DNA of 64,000 nucleotides, taken from Devosia limi DSM 17137. Lineage in GTDB: Bacteria; Pseudomonadota; Alphaproteobacteria; Rhizobiales; Devosiaceae. The position numbers and the translations under genes were made by a program. Shown here in pieces: positions 33,937-42,962 of the stretch. The DNA lies in assembly GCF_900128975.1 (NCBI RefSeq), contig NZ_FQVC01000012.1, positions 48,873-112,872 on the forward strand, given 5' to 3'. Position 1 is the first letter of the stretch; the number at the start of each line of letters is the position of its first letter. The notes under the pieces were generated by a model, which made no database searches, had not been told where the DNA came from, and saw nothing but the letters and a program-made list of their open reading frames with translations.

Positions 33937-35676
33937 ATGCACCTCAAGACCTTCTTCCCGATCCTGGAATGGGGCGCGCGCTATAATCGCCGCACGCTGA
34001 CCAGCGATCTCATCGCTGCTGTTATCGTCACCATCATGCTGATCCCGCAGTCGCTCGCTTATGCGCTGCTGGCGGGGCTGCCGCCCGAAGTTGGTCTTTA
34101 TGCCTCGGTCCTGCCCTTGGTCGCCTATGCCATCTTTGGCACATCGACGGCCCTGGCCGTTGGCCCGGTCGCGGTCATTTCGCTGATGACCGCGGCCGCC
34201 ATCGGTCGCGTCGCCGTCGAGGGATCGGCCGACTATGCCAGCGCCGCCATCGTGCTGGCACTGCTATCGGGCGTCATGCTCACCCTCATGGGCCTGTTGC
34301 GGCTTGGCTTCATCGCCAACTTCCTGTCCCATCCGGTCATTTCCGGCTTCATCACCGCCTCGGGCCTGATCATTGCCACCAGCCAGGTCGGGGGGCTGCT
34401 CGGCATCCGCACCGAGGGCCACGCCATGCCCGAGCTGATCATGTCCATCGTCGCCAATATCGGCGCCATCAACATGGACACCGTCGCTGTCAGCGTCGTC
34501 GCGCTGGCCCTGCTGTTATGGATCCGGCTGGACCTGCGCAATTGGCTGGCCCGCTTCGGCGTTGCCAAAGGCCTCGCCAATATCATCGTCCGCACTGGCC
34601 CGGTCTTCGTGGTCTTCCTGACCATGGCCTGGTCGGGACTGGCGAACCTTAGCTCCAAGGGCGTGGCGCTGGTCGGCGAGGTGCCGCAGGGGCTGCCGCT
34701 TCTCTCGCTGCCCAGCTTCAATCTCGATACGGTCCAGGCCTTGCTGGTGCCGGCGCTGATCATCTCGGTGGTTGGGTTCGTTGAGTCGATCTCGGTCGCT
34801 CAGACCTTTGCCGCCAAACGCCGCGAACGCATCGATCCCAATCGTGAACTGGTCGGGCTCGGCGCCGCCAATATCGCCGCCGGCCTCGGTGGCGGCTATC
34901 CCGTTACCGGTGGCTTTGCCCGCTCCGTAGTCAATTTCGATGCCGGCGCCTCCACCCCTGCCGCCGGCGCCTTCACCGCCATCGGCATTGCCGGCGCCAC
35001 CCTGCTCCTGACCCCGTTCCTGGCGCTGCTGCCCAAGGCAACCCTGGCCGCCACCATTGTCATCGCCGTGCTGACACTCGTGGACTTTTCCATCCTGAAG
35101 CGCAGCTGGGCCTATTCCCGTGCCGATTTCGCCGCAGTCGCCTTCACCCTGGCCGGCACGCTGCTGCTCGGTGTCGAGGTTGGCATTTCGCTCGGCGTGG
35201 GCGCCTCGATCCTGATCTTTCTCTATCGCTCGTCGCAGCCCCATGCCGCCATTGTCGGCCAGGTGCCGGGTACCGAGCATTACCGCAACGTCAAGCGCCA
35301 CAAGGTCGAGACCCAGCCCGGTACGCTCTCGATCCGCGTCGATGAAAGCCTCTATTTTGCCAATGCGCGCTATCTGGAAGATTTCGTGCTGAGCCAGGTC
35401 GCAGCCGATCCCAGCATCAAGCATGTCGTGCTGCTCTGCTCGGCGGTCAACGCCATCGACCTGTCGGCGCTGGAAAGCCTTGAGACCATCCACCGCCAGC
35501 TGGGCGACCAGGGCGTGCGGCTGCACTTGTCGGAGGTCAAGGGCCCGGTCATGGATCGGTTGGCCGGCACCGACTTTCTGGCCCATCTGTCGGGTGGCGT
35601 GCATCTGAGCCAGCATCAGGCCATCCGGGCAATTGCCGACGCGCCCGAGGCCGCACCGATCCCCCGCGCCGTTTAA
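33937..35676 (+). CDS. SulP-family anion permease
   Basis: A 579-residue transporter: about 11-14 hydrophobic helices in residues 20-400, with the SulP motifs LIPQSLAYALLAGLPPEVGLYASVLPLVAYAIFGTS and EPVTGGFARS-like PVTGGFARSVVNFDAG, then a C-terminal STAS domain (about 440-560). In the BigR regulon it most likely exports sulfite or sulfate formed from sulfide oxidation, though some SulP proteins import sulfate. The stop codon lies in the loop of a strong hairpin. Confidence 0.9.
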   Translation: MHLKTFFPILEWGARYNRRTLTSDLIAAVIVTIMLIPQSLAYALLAGLPPEVGLYASVLPLVAYAIFGTSTALAVGPVAVISLMTAAAIGRVAVEGSADYASAAIVLALLSGVMLTLMGLLRLGFIANFLSHPVISGFITASGLIIATSQVGGLLGIRTEGHAMPELIMSIVANIGAINMDTVAVSVVALALLLWIRLDLRNWLARFGVAKGLANIIVRTGPVFVVFLTMAWSGLANLSSKGVALVGEVPQGLPLLSLPSFNLDTVQALLVPALIISVVGFVESISVAQTFAAKRRERIDPNRELVGLGAANIAAGLGGGYPVTGGFARSVVNFDAGASTPAAGAFTAIGIAGATLLLTPFLALLPKATLAATIVIAVLTLVDFSILKRSWAYSRADFAAVAFTLAGTLLLGVEVGISLGVGASILIFLYRSSQPHAAIVGQVPGTEHYRNVKRHKVETQPGTLSIRVDESLYFANARYLEDFVLSQVAADPSIKHVVLLCSAVNAIDLSALESLETIHRQLGDQGVRLHLSEVKGPVMDRLAGTDFLAHLSGGVHLSQHQAIRAIADAPEAAPIPRAV

Positions 35677-35685
35677 GGCGCGGGG
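35662..35685. terminator. Hairpin holding the SulP stop codon
   Basis: CCCCGCGCC and GGCGCGGGG form a nine-base-pair stem whose loop GTTTAA contains the SulP stop TAA. It lies between convergent genes and may be a bidirectional terminator, though no T-run follows. Confidence 0.65.
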
Positions 35686-35696
35686 ATTCGGCGCAT

Positions 35697-36335
35697 TCAG
35701 GCCGTTGCCGCGTCCCAGCGTTCGCTGGCGGCGATCAATGCGTCGATATCGCTGGCGCAGACCGTCGGACGCAGTGCGTCGAACTTTTCCACCGGCCAAT
35801 CATAAATATTGAGCGCGAGCAGCTTGGCAATCGTCGCCTCGTCAAAACGCGCGCGCACCAGCTTGGCCGCATTGCCGGCGACTATGGTGTATGGTGCCAC
35901 ATCCTTGGTGACGATTGCGCCCGAGGCGACGACTGCGCCTTCGCCGATGGTAATCCCCGGCATGATTACCGCGCGCATCCCCAGCCAAGCGCCATCGCCA
36001 ATGCGCGTATCGCCCTTGCCCTCATAGGCCTCGGCGATGACATCGCCAAACGGATAGAGGCTGAACCATTCGGTGCGGTGGGTATTGTTGCCACCCATCA
36101 GGATGATGGCTTCGGCGCCGATGCAGACATAGTCGCCGATATGCAGCTGGTCGATCGGCCATTGCGGCGTCCAGGCATTGCGGCTGAATTCGTCGCCATA
36201 GTGATAGCGCACCACGCTGTCTTCGAAGCTGCCCGTCCAGGCATGGCTGTAATAGCTATGGGTACCGCGCAGGTGAATATTCGGATTGGTGACCGTTTGA
36301 TGCAGGTACTCGACCTGCGACCAGTGTTTTTGCAT
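35697..36335 (-). CDS. CatB-like hexapeptide acetyltransferase
   Basis: From ATG 36335 the protein has 212 residues; ATG 36368 would add 11. It is a left-handed beta-helix enzyme of the xenobiotic/chloramphenicol (CatB/Vat) group: VTNPNIHLRGTHSYYSHAWTG, then GDYVCIGAEAIILMGGNNTHRTEWFSLYPF with the catalytic His, and hexapeptide turns (IGDGAWLGMRAVIMPGITIGEGAVVASGAIVTKDV). It transfers acetyl from acetyl-CoA to a hydroxyl group. A resistance role cannot be assumed, since many chromosomal members act on cell sugars. Confidence 0.85.
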   Translation of the reverse strand: MQKHWSQVEYLHQTVTNPNIHLRGTHSYYSHAWTGSFEDSVVRYHYGDEFSRNAWTPQWPIDQLHIGDYVCIGAEAIILMGGNNTHRTEWFSLYPFGDVIAEAYEGKGDTRIGDGAWLGMRAVIMPGITIGEGAVVASGAIVTKDVAPYTIVAGNAAKLVRARFDEATIAKLLALNIYDWPVEKFDALRPTVCASDIDALIAASERWDAATA

Positions 36336-36475
36336 GCCGCGTCTCGCTTCTTGAAGTCTGCTCGCCATCGGGGCGTATCAGCTGTCCAGTGGGTGCTGCC
36401 TGCCTAACCAGGACCAGCCGCACGGACAAGGCGACGCAGGCGCGCACCGCCAGAGAGCGGGCAAGGCTGGCAGGA

Positions 36476-36733
36476 TCAGTTGCGCCGATAGAGCAGCGTC
36501 GTCAGCACATTGCCGCCCTCTTCCACCCGCCACACCTTGGCACGCAGCGTCGTCACGTCGCCGATCGGGCTGAGACTTTCGGCCAGCAGGCGCGCTGCGG
36601 CGCTGAGTGCGCTATTGGCGGAAATGCGATGCGCGCCGTCCTGGGCCACCGCATTGCCATGCTTGCCCCGCTCATAGACTTCCACCGTGTACTCGTGGGT
36701 CTCTCGCACGCCGTCATCCTTGCCGCTTACCAT
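36476..36733 (-). CDS. Small protein of unknown function
   Basis: From the ATG at 36733 the protein has 85 residues, beginning MVSGKDDGVRETHEYTVEVY and ending LTTLLYRRN; a GGGGAA stretch lies upstream at suitable distance. A longer frame to 36820 lacks a good start. It has no signal peptide or membrane segment and looks like a small soluble alpha-beta protein. I recognise no family. It is possibly co-transcribed with the next small gene upstream on the same strand. Confidence 0.5.
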   Translation of the reverse strand: MVSGKDDGVRETHEYTVEVYERGKHGNAVAQDGAHRISANSALSAAARLLAESLSPIGDVTTLRAKVWRVEEGGNVLTTLLYRRN

Positions 36734-36856
36734 TGCGGTTGTTCCCCAATGAGGCGCGCCGCGCGCCGCGAGGGCGCGGTGTTGTCTGCAGATGTCATGG
36801 GAAGTCTCCTTGGGTGCCAACCATGCGCCTTCTGGCCGGTGAAGTACATCGGGGCG

Positions 36857-37060
36857 CTACCGTCCCGATGGCGCCGAGCGCTGGAACAATTCCTGGATCT
36901 TCAGCAGGGCGACCAGATGCGTATTCTCCGCCGTCCTGGGGTCGCGGCATTTGACATCGGTGACAATGGTGAAGCGCACGCCATTGCGCTCCCCGCTCGC
37001 CGAAAAACTCAGGCGCTGCCGGGCGGGTGAATATCGCGCGCGTGTGACCGTGAAGTGCAT
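36857..37060 (-). CDS. Small protein of unknown function
   Basis: 67 residues, starting MHFTVTRARYSPARQRLSFS and ending QRSAPSGR. The middle (GERNGVRFTIVTDVKCRD) reads like two beta-strands, which vaguely recalls the small DUF1488 type of proteins, but I cannot assign it. It precedes the other small leftward gene by about 120 bases. Coding is supported only by composition and plausible start. Confidence 0.4.
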   Translation of the reverse strand: MHFTVTRARYSPARQRLSFSASGERNGVRFTIVTDVKCRDPRTAENTHLVALLKIQELFQRSAPSGR

Positions 37061-37337
37061 TTCGTCCTGAGCGCTCCGATCCCTATGGATTTGCGAACCT
37101 GAACGTGTCGTTCCGCAGAGACCAGATCAAGCTGCCCGCCCGCCCGCTCCGCATCAAGCGGAATCCGCCGGCTGACGCCGCCGGCCCGTCCTTTCATGAC
37201 CGGCCGCCATCGCCGGCCCCGCCCGGACTGGCTACCCTGTCCAATCCGGCCAGCATTCTGCTATAAGGGTTGGCAGTGCGATAATAATGGAGCCTGGACC
37301 TGACCCGCTCTTGCCGAATTCCTGACAGGATCGAACA

Positions 37338-37790
37338 ATGACTGCCGCAAATTGCCTGTTATCCAGCAATGTGACGGTCGGGCTTTCAGCGCGCACCAAG
37401 GAAGAATTGCTGCAGAAGCTATCGACCCGCGCGGCCCGCGCCACCGGGATCGATGAAAACCTGGTGCTCGCGGCCCTCAATGGTCGGGAACAATTGGGCT
37501 CCACGGGAGTCGGCCGGGGGATCGCCATCCCCCATGCGCCCGTGCCGGGTATTGCGGCCCCCTTCGCCTTCCTTGCCACGCTCGATCAGCCTGTTGATTA
37601 CGACGCGATCGATGACGAGCCGGTCGATATTGTCTTTCTGGTCCTCAGCCCCATGGGCGATGCGTCTTCGGCATTGAAGGTACTGTCCTTCGCCGCCCGC
37701 TCGCTGCGCAGCGAGGAGACCCTCCACAAGGTCCGCGCCGCCCGCGACGAAGCAGAGTTGTTCAACGCCGTTCAGATGCTGAGCGCCTAG
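37338..37790 (+). CDS. PTS EIIA-type protein, PtsN-like
   Basis: A 150-residue EIIA domain of the mannitol/fructose and nitrogen-PTS type. His66 in GRGIAIPHAPVPG is the phosphorylation site, and SSALKVLSFAARSLRSEETLHKVRAARD is the conserved C-terminal part. PtsN proteins regulate potassium, nitrogen and stress responses according to their phosphorylation state. This copy is not in the usual rpoN-hpf-ptsN context and is divergent enough to be a second paralogue, so the gene symbol is left open. Confidence 0.82.
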   Translation: MTAANCLLSSNVTVGLSARTKEELLQKLSTRAARATGIDENLVLAALNGREQLGSTGVGRGIAIPHAPVPGIAAPFAFLATLDQPVDYDAIDDEPVDIVFLVLSPMGDASSALKVLSFAARSLRSEETLHKVRAARDEAELFNAVQMLSA

Positions 37791-38085
37791 TCAGCTGCTC
37801 GCTCTGCCGCCGCCATCGGCGCCGCGCGCGCTTGCCGGGGGCCGGGGGCGCAAACAACCATGACCCGCCCCACTGGCTGCGACCTCTTGTCCATTCTGTC
37901 ACCATCCGCATGGCCGTTGTCGTATTCTTAACCAAGATGCGCCAAGCCTAACCCATTGATATCACAAGGCTAACGTTTTGCCCTTGCAGGGGGGATGCAC
38001 TCAATATGCGTTCTCTGCGATGGCCGATCCAGGTCTTTCGGCAACGCTCAGGGCCTGCGGGTCCGTATCCACACTAGAGTCTATA

Positions 38086-40131
38086 ATGCTTAAGTTCGTC
38101 ACCGGCAGCATCGCGCGCCGAATGTCTTTCCTGCTGGTTATGTTCGTCGTCGGTTTCGTCGGGCTGGTCAGTTTTCAACTGAACAACATCCATTCCAACC
38201 TGATCGCTCTCAAGAAAACCGAGATCCAGAGCGTCATCGAGACTGCCGTAAGCATGCTCGATAGTTATCAGGCGCGCGTCGAGTCTGGTGAGCTCACCCT
38301 TGCCGAGGCCCAGGCGCAGGCCAAGGTCGGTCTCGGCGCCATGCGCTATTCCAAGGAAGACTACGTCTTTGCCGTCACCCATGATTACGTCATGCTGGTG
38401 AACACCAATCCCGATGTGGTCAACACCAACATGCGCGACCGCGTCGATTCGACCGGCAAGCGCTTCATCGAGGAATATACCGACGGCGCCCGCACCATGG
38501 GCTCGATTTTCACGACCTTCCTGTTCAGCGGCGCCAATGCCGATGAGGAAATCGAGAAGCTGACCTATGTGCAGAATTTCGCCCCCTGGTCCTGGGCCAT
38601 CGGCACCGGCGTGCTGAAGACCGATATCGACGCGATCTACAAGGAAAACGCCCTCACCAGCGGCGGCATCGCGCTGGCCATCATTGCCGTTCTGATGGCG
38701 ATGGGCTGGCTTCTGGTCCGCAGCCTGACCAGGCCGATCAATGCGCTGAATGCCCAGATGGTCAAGATTTCCGATGGCAAGCTCGACACTGTCGTCACCG
38801 GCACCAACCGCGCCGACGAACTGGGCACCATGGCCCGCGCCGTCGAAGTGTTCCGTGAAAACGGCAAGAAGGTCGCCGAAATGACCGAGGCGGACGCCGC
38901 GCGCATCATCAGCGACCGCGATGCTCGCAGCCAGATGATGGGCGACCTCCAGCTCGCCTTCGGCGAAGTCGTTGACGCCGCCATCGCCGGTGATTTCTCC
39001 AAGCGCGTCAGCGCCGAATTCCCCGATCCCGAGCTCAATGCGCTGGCCGGCTCGGTCAACAATCTGGTCCAGACCGTCGACAATGGCCTGGATGAAACCA
39101 GCCAGGTGCTGGGTGCGCTCGCCAATACCGATCTGACCCGCCGCATGGAAGGCCAGTATCAGGGCGCGTTCGCGACCCTCAAGTCCGACATCAACGCCGT
39201 GGCCGACAAGCTGACCGAAGTCGTCGGCCAGCTGCGCCAGACCTCGGGCGCGCTCAAGACCGCCACCAACGAGATTCTGGCGGGTGCCAATGACCTGTCC
39301 GAGCGCACCACCAAGCAGGCCGCAACGATCGAGGAAACCTCGGCCGCCATGGAGCAGCTGGCGGTGACCGTGGTCGACAATGCCGCCAAGGCCGACGAGG
39401 CCTCGCGCAAGGCCAATGCGGTGTCCCAGTCTGCCGAAGAGGGTGGCCAGGTCATGCACAAGGCCAATGATGCCATGGAGCGGATCACCACCTCGTCGTC
39501 CAAGATCTCCAACATTATCGGCATGATCGACGACATCGCCTTCCAGACCAATCTGCTGGCGCTCAACGCCTCGGTCGAAGCGGCGCGCGCCGGTGAAGCC
39601 GGCAAGGGCTTTGCGGTTGTCGCCGTCGAAGTGCGCCGCCTGGCCCAGTCGTCGGCGGAAGCATCGAGCGAAGTGAAGGTGCTGATCGAGCAGAGCGCCA
39701 TCGAGGTCAATGCCGGCACCAAGCTGGTCGCCGAAGCCTCGGGCAAGCTGGCCGTGATGCTCGAATCCGTTCGTGCCACCAACGTGCTGATGGACGGCAT
39801 TGCCAGGGACAGCCGCGTCCAGGCCTCGGCCATCGAAGAGGTCAATGTGGCCGTGCGCCAGATGGACGAGATGACCCAGCACAACGCTGCTCTGGTCGAG
39901 GAAATCAATGCCTCGATCGAACAGACCGAAGCGCAGGCCATCGAGCTCGATCGCGTGGTCGAGGTCTTCACTATCGATGATCGCCGCATGCGCCAGGAAC
40001 GCCGGCCCGAACCCAGCCGGGCCGAGGTCAAGGGCGAGGCTCTGCGCGGCCTGCAAAAGGTCAAGGCCGCCGCAGCCTCCTATCTCAGCCGCGGCAATAC
40101 CGCTCTAAAGGATGACTGGTCCGAATTCTAG
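38086..40131 (+). CDS. Methyl-accepting chemotaxis protein
   Basis: A 681-residue chemoreceptor started at ATG 38086. A membrane helix (about 13-32) is followed by a periplasmic single-Cache sensor with [29 protein letters not shown], then a second helix ([24 protein letters not shown], about 186-209), HAMP-like regions, and the cytoplasmic signalling hairpin. The tip sequence [32 protein letters not shown] at about residues 480-511 binds CheA and CheW. There is no C-terminal CheB/CheR tether pentapeptide (it ends KDDWSEF). The ligand is unknown; Cache receptors often bind small organic acids. Confidence 0.92.
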   Translation: MLKFVTGSIARRMSFLLVMFVVGFVGLVSFQLNNIHSNLIALKKTEIQSVIETAVSMLDSYQARVESGELTLAEAQAQAKVGLGAMRYSKEDYVFAVTHDYVMLVNTNPDVVNTNMRDRVDSTGKRFIEEYTDGARTMGSIFTTFLFSGANADEEIEKLTYVQNFAPWSWAIGTGVLKTDIDAIYKENALTSGGIALAIIAVLMAMGWLLVRSLTRPINALNAQMVKISDGKLDTVVTGTNRADELGTMARAVEVFRENGKKVAEMTEADAARIISDRDARSQMMGDLQLAFGEVVDAAIAGDFSKRVSAEFPDPELNALAGSVNNLVQTVDNGLDETSQVLGALANTDLTRRMEGQYQGAFATLKSDINAVADKLTEVVGQLRQTSGALKTATNEILAGANDLSERTTKQAATIEETSAAMEQLAVTVVDNAAKADEASRKANAVSQSAEEGGQVMHKANDAMERITTSSSKISNIIGMIDDIAFQTNLLALNASVEAARAGEAGKGFAVVAVEVRRLAQSSAEASSEVKVLIEQSAIEVNAGTKLVAEASGKLAVMLESVRATNVLMDGIARDSRVQASAIEEVNVAVRQMDEMTQHNAALVEEINASIEQTEAQAIELDRVVEVFTIDDRRMRQERRPEPSRAEVKGEALRGLQKVKAAAASYLSRGNTALKDDWSEF

Positions 40132-40150
40132 GGCGACACCAAGCCAAGCA

Positions 40151-40174
40151 AAAAGGCGCCGAAAGGCGCCTTTT
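40151..40174 (+). terminator. Rho-independent terminator after the chemoreceptor
   Basis: AAAAGGCGCC, a GAAA tetraloop, GGCGCCTTTT: a ten-base-pair stem whose arms end in A-run and T-run, typical of a terminator that can work from both sides. The RibD-like gene on the opposite strand ends 34 bases on. Confidence 0.9.
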
Positions 40175-40207
40175 CGTATTCTGGATACAGGTGGAGCGGG
40201 TTAGGTC

Positions 40208-40798
40208 TTAGCGCCTGCGGTCATAGACCAGGGCAATCTCGCCCTGCGTGCCGGCCTCGAAATGCGTCAATGCCCATTGCGATGTTGGCAGGCCGTCCTC
40301 GAAAATTCGCTGTCCGCCACCGGCAATTTCGGGGCAGATCATCAGATAGAGCCGGTCGATCATGTCCGCCGCCAGCAGCGGTCTGATGATGCTGGCGCTG
40401 CTATTGATCAGGATGTCCCCGCTGCCGCTGGCCCTGAGCGCGCCAATGACCTCGGCCGCCGGCGCATTGACCAGCCGCGTCCGCTCCTGCGGCGGCGTGG
40501 TCAGCGTCGAGGAGAACACCACTTTCTGCGTTTCGGTCAGCCATTTGGCATAGGCCCGGTCACGCGGATCGGCGGTCTCGTCATTGGCCACGGTCGGCCA
40601 ATATCCCAGGAACCCCTCGGCATTGACGCGCCCCAGCACGGCCATGGTCGCGGTCTCCCAGATGCGCCCCAGATGATTGCGCGCCACATCGGTGATCGCA
40701 TAGGGAATGATCGCCCCCATATCGAATGGCCCCTTCGGGCCGCTATAGCGCCCATCAAGCGTCAGGCTGATATTGGCAGTCACCTTGCGGTTGGTCAC
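40208..40798 (-). CDS. RibD C-terminal / dihydrofolate-reductase-like protein
   Basis: A 196-residue protein of the RibD_C superfamily (MTNRKVTANISLTLDGRYSGPKGPFD at the N terminus; SSSTLTT-like VVFSSTLTTPPQERT; GSGDILINSSASIIRPLLAADMIDRLYLMICPEIAGGGQRIF with the cofactor Gly-rich loop). Such proteins reduce small substrates with NADPH. They are often named dihydrofolate reductases, but true folate activity is unlikely. It overlaps the ArsR-SRPBCC gene by four bases and is therefore its functional partner. Confidence 0.84.
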   Translation of the reverse strand: MTNRKVTANISLTLDGRYSGPKGPFDMGAIIPYAITDVARNHLGRIWETATMAVLGRVNAEGFLGYWPTVANDETADPRDRAYAKWLTETQKVVFSSTLTTPPQERTRLVNAPAAEVIGALRASGSGDILINSSASIIRPLLAADMIDRLYLMICPEIAGGGQRIFEDGLPTSQWALTHFEAGTQGEIALVYDRRR

Positions 40799-41610
40799 TG
40801 TGATGCTCCTGTGTTCTGGAAGGTGGCGATGGCGCCGGTGAGCTGATCGAGGACCTGGCCCCAGCCGGTTTCGATGCCGGCGATATAGGGCAGGGCAGCG
40901 ACGCTGGTTTCGGTGATGCGCAGGCCAAGCTGCAACGTGGTGCCACCCGCGACGGCGGCGAGGCGCAGGTCATAATGACCGGTAAAAAATATCGCCCCGG
41001 CCGCGTCCAGCACCGACAGGCCAAAGACCAAATGGTCCGGCGCTTCGGCGGCCTCGACCCGTCCTTCCGAGCGATAGCGCCCTTCGGCATCGCGATATTC
41101 GAGTACGGCCCGGCCACCCGGCCGGGGCTCCAGCTCGCATTCGGTGACCGTCATCGAGGGCGGCGCCCACCAGCTGGCCAGCCGTTCGGCATCCACCCAA
41201 TGCTGCCAGACCAGTTCAGGCGGTGCGTCCAGCCGGCGTTCGAACACGAAGCTGCGGCCATCGGCCCAGCGTTCGCCGTCCGCCTTGGCCCGGTCAGCCT
41301 CGATGGCGGCGCGGTAGCGCATCACCACGTCGATTTCGCCGCCATGGATTTCCGCCACCGCCACCAATTCCCCCAGGCGCTGCTGTACCGCCAGCAACGG
41401 CCCGGTGGTCATCGCGTAAACCCGCCGCTGTCCCAGCGGGACCATGGTGACGAGGCCGGCCTTGCCAAGGGTCTGCAGGTGTTTGGTGGTTTGCGGCTGG
41501 CGCGCGCCGGTCAGCTCGGCGAGCTCCCCGACCGAGCGCGGCCGCTCCGCCAGAAGTTCCAGAATGCGCCAGCGTGCGCTGTCGGCCAAGGCAGCTAAAA
41601 TCATGTCCAT
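40795..41610 (-). CDS. ArsR-type regulator fused to an SRPBCC/AHSA1 domain
   Basis: 271 residues. The N-terminal ~90 residues are an ArsR winged helix (ILAALADSARWRILELLAERPRSVGELAELTGARQPQTTKHLQTL). Residues about 120-265 are an AHSA1-type START-like pocket (RSFVFERRLDAPPELVWQHWVDAERLASWWAPPSMTV, then RPGGRAVLEYRDAEGRY). The two are usually separate neighbouring genes, so this is a one-component sensor that could bind a hydrophobic ligand. It is translated with the RibD-like reductase downstream. Confidence 0.85.
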   Translation of the reverse strand: MDMILAALADSARWRILELLAERPRSVGELAELTGARQPQTTKHLQTLGKAGLVTMVPLGQRRVYAMTTGPLLAVQQRLGELVAVAEIHGGEIDVVMRYRAAIEADRAKADGERWADGRSFVFERRLDAPPELVWQHWVDAERLASWWAPPSMTVTECELEPRPGGRAVLEYRDAEGRYRSEGRVEAAEAPDHLVFGLSVLDAAGAIFFTGHYDLRLAAVAGGTTLQLGLRITETSVAALPYIAGIETGWGQVLDQLTGAIATFQNTGASQ

Positions 41611-41615
41611 GCCTA

Positions 41616-41637
41616 AATATTCACAAAAAGGAATATT
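41616..41637. promoter_or_regulatory. Possible ArsR-SRPBCC operator
   Basis: AATATTC, eight bases, GAATATT form an inverted repeat just upstream of the ArsR-SRPBCC start, and GGAATATTTC recurs at 41646. The AT-rich site stands out from the GC-rich surroundings. The alkylation-repair gene on the same strand ends 33 bases away. Confidence 0.5.
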
Positions 41638-41670
41638 CTAGTCAAGGAATATTTCTGATGGCCGCCGGGT

Positions 41671-42423
41671 TCAGCTTTTTATTGACCGCAGCGCCCGCTT
41701 GCTGATCCGCGCCGTGGCATCCACCGGCGATTGTGCCAGCCATCGCGCGCACAATGCCTGCACCCAGTCCGGCTGGTCCTTGCTGGCATCGTTCAGCCAA
41801 TTGCCGACGGAGAGCTGGACATAGGTTGCCGGGTCGGCCCGCAGCGGCTCCAATATCGGCAGTGCCAGGTCCGGCTGCTGCTTCAGCGCCGCGATATGGG
41901 CGCACCAGACCCCGCGCGGCCGCAGGGCCTCGCTGGCAAAGCGCCGCACCCGCTCCGATGCATCGTCCGTCCAGCCGGCCAGTTGCGCGATTGCCGGCTC
42001 CAGCTCCGCCACCAGATGCGGCCGCACTGCCATCCAGGCCCATTCGCGCACGCCGAAATGGCTGTCATCGGCCAGCGGTCGGATCAGGTCCAGCCGCTCC
42101 TCCAGCCCCAGATCGGTCCGCGCCCCGATCACAAAGCAGGCCCAGCCGCGCACGGTGTCCGAGCCATGCGCCTGCAATGCGCCTGCCATGTCCGGCCCCC
42201 GTTCCAGGATCAGCTGCCCCGCCAGCGCCATGCGCTTGGAAATGCCGCTCCCCGCTGCCGCCGCCATGCTGTGCACCGCTGCGCTGCCCATGTCAGGCAG
42301 GGCCTGCTGCATCAGTGCCGCAAAATCGACGGCGAGGCATTCGGTCAGCGTCGCCGCCTCAACCAGCCCGGCATTGAGCCGCTCCAACTGGCCCGGATCG
42401 ATATCAGCCACGCCCTTGCTCAC
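41671..42423 (-). CDS. AlkC/AlkD-like DNA alkylation repair protein
   Basis: A 250-residue all-helical HEAT-repeat protein of the AlkC group. Its conserved core is nearly intact: SHFGVREWAWMAVRPHL, WTDDASERVRRFASEALRPRGVWCAHI and YVQLSVGNWLNDASKDQPDWV. These enzymes excise 3-methyladenine and related alkylated bases without base flipping. The gene overlaps marR by four bases, so marR and this gene are one transcript and the MarR protein probably controls it. Confidence 0.84.
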   Translation of the reverse strand: MSKGVADIDPGQLERLNAGLVEAATLTECLAVDFAALMQQALPDMGSAAVHSMAAAAGSGISKRMALAGQLILERGPDMAGALQAHGSDTVRGWACFVIGARTDLGLEERLDLIRPLADDSHFGVREWAWMAVRPHLVAELEPAIAQLAGWTDDASERVRRFASEALRPRGVWCAHIAALKQQPDLALPILEPLRADPATYVQLSVGNWLNDASKDQPDWVQALCARWLAQSPVDATARISKRALRSIKS

Positions 42424-42914
42424 GCCGAAACGCCCAGCTTGCCCCGCACGCGTGCCAGCAAGCCGCTCAGCACCTGCCGCTCTTCGGCGGTGAAATCCTC
42501 GAACAAATGCGCAATCCAGCGCGTATGCGCGTCAAACAATGCCGCCGCCGCAGCTTCCCCCTTGGCCGTCAGCACGATACGGCTTTTGCGCCGGTCGCTC
42601 TCATGGGGCTGTCGGAGCAGATAGTCATCGCGTTCCAGCCCATCGAGCAGCCCGGTCACCGTCGCCCGGGTGACGCCGGCCCGCTCGGCCAACTCGTGCG
42701 GCGACAGCCCGTCCTGGCGTTCCCGCAACAGGAACAGCAGCACGAACTTGCCCTCGGACAGCTGGTAGGGCGCCAGCCTGGCGGCGCAGTCCCGGTCAAT
42801 GGCGGCAGCCAGGGCCAGCACTTCAAAGCAGGCCCGCAGATTGTCCGCTTGCCCGGTGCCGCGCCGCTCGGCTTCCGCGATCAGGGCAGAATGCTTATGG
42901 TCGATTGTTATCAT
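42420..42914 (-). CDS. MarR-family transcriptional regulator
   Basis: From ATG 42914 the protein has 164 residues; an ATG at 42950 would add twelve odd residues (MHFIRRHIISRL) reading through an AT-rich gap. The winged helix is clear (LSEGKFVLLFLLRERQDGLSPHELAERAGVTRATVTGLLDGLERDDYLLRQPHESDRRKSRIVLTAKGEA). It overlaps the AlkC-like gene and probably represses it. The ligand or oxidant sensed is unknown; no conserved Cys is in the expected sensing helix. Confidence 0.87.
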   Translation of the reverse strand: MITIDHKHSALIAEAERRGTGQADNLRACFEVLALAAAIDRDCAARLAPYQLSEGKFVLLFLLRERQDGLSPHELAERAGVTRATVTGLLDGLERDDYLLRQPHESDRRKSRIVLTAKGEAAAAALFDAHTRWIAHLFEDFTAEERQVLSGLLARVRGKLGVSA

Positions 42915-42962
42915 AAGGCGGCTAATAATATGGCGCCGTATGAAATGCAAGCGCCCGTTTCG

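Noticed and set aside
37791..38085. Extra N-terminal residues for the chemoreceptor and an inverted repeat AGCCT/AGGCT
   Set aside because: The first membrane helix fits a start at 38086, and the five-base repeat is too short to support a site.
38074..40056. Long open frame (660 codons) opposite the chemoreceptor gene
   Set aside because: It is the mirror of a high-GC coding sequence with strong third-position bias; the chemoreceptor on the plus strand has all expected domains and the opposite frame shows none.
42895..42945. MarR operator in the AT-rich gap before marR
   Set aside because: ATAAGGCGGCTAATA and GGCGCCGTAT look suggestive, but no clean inverted repeat could be drawn.
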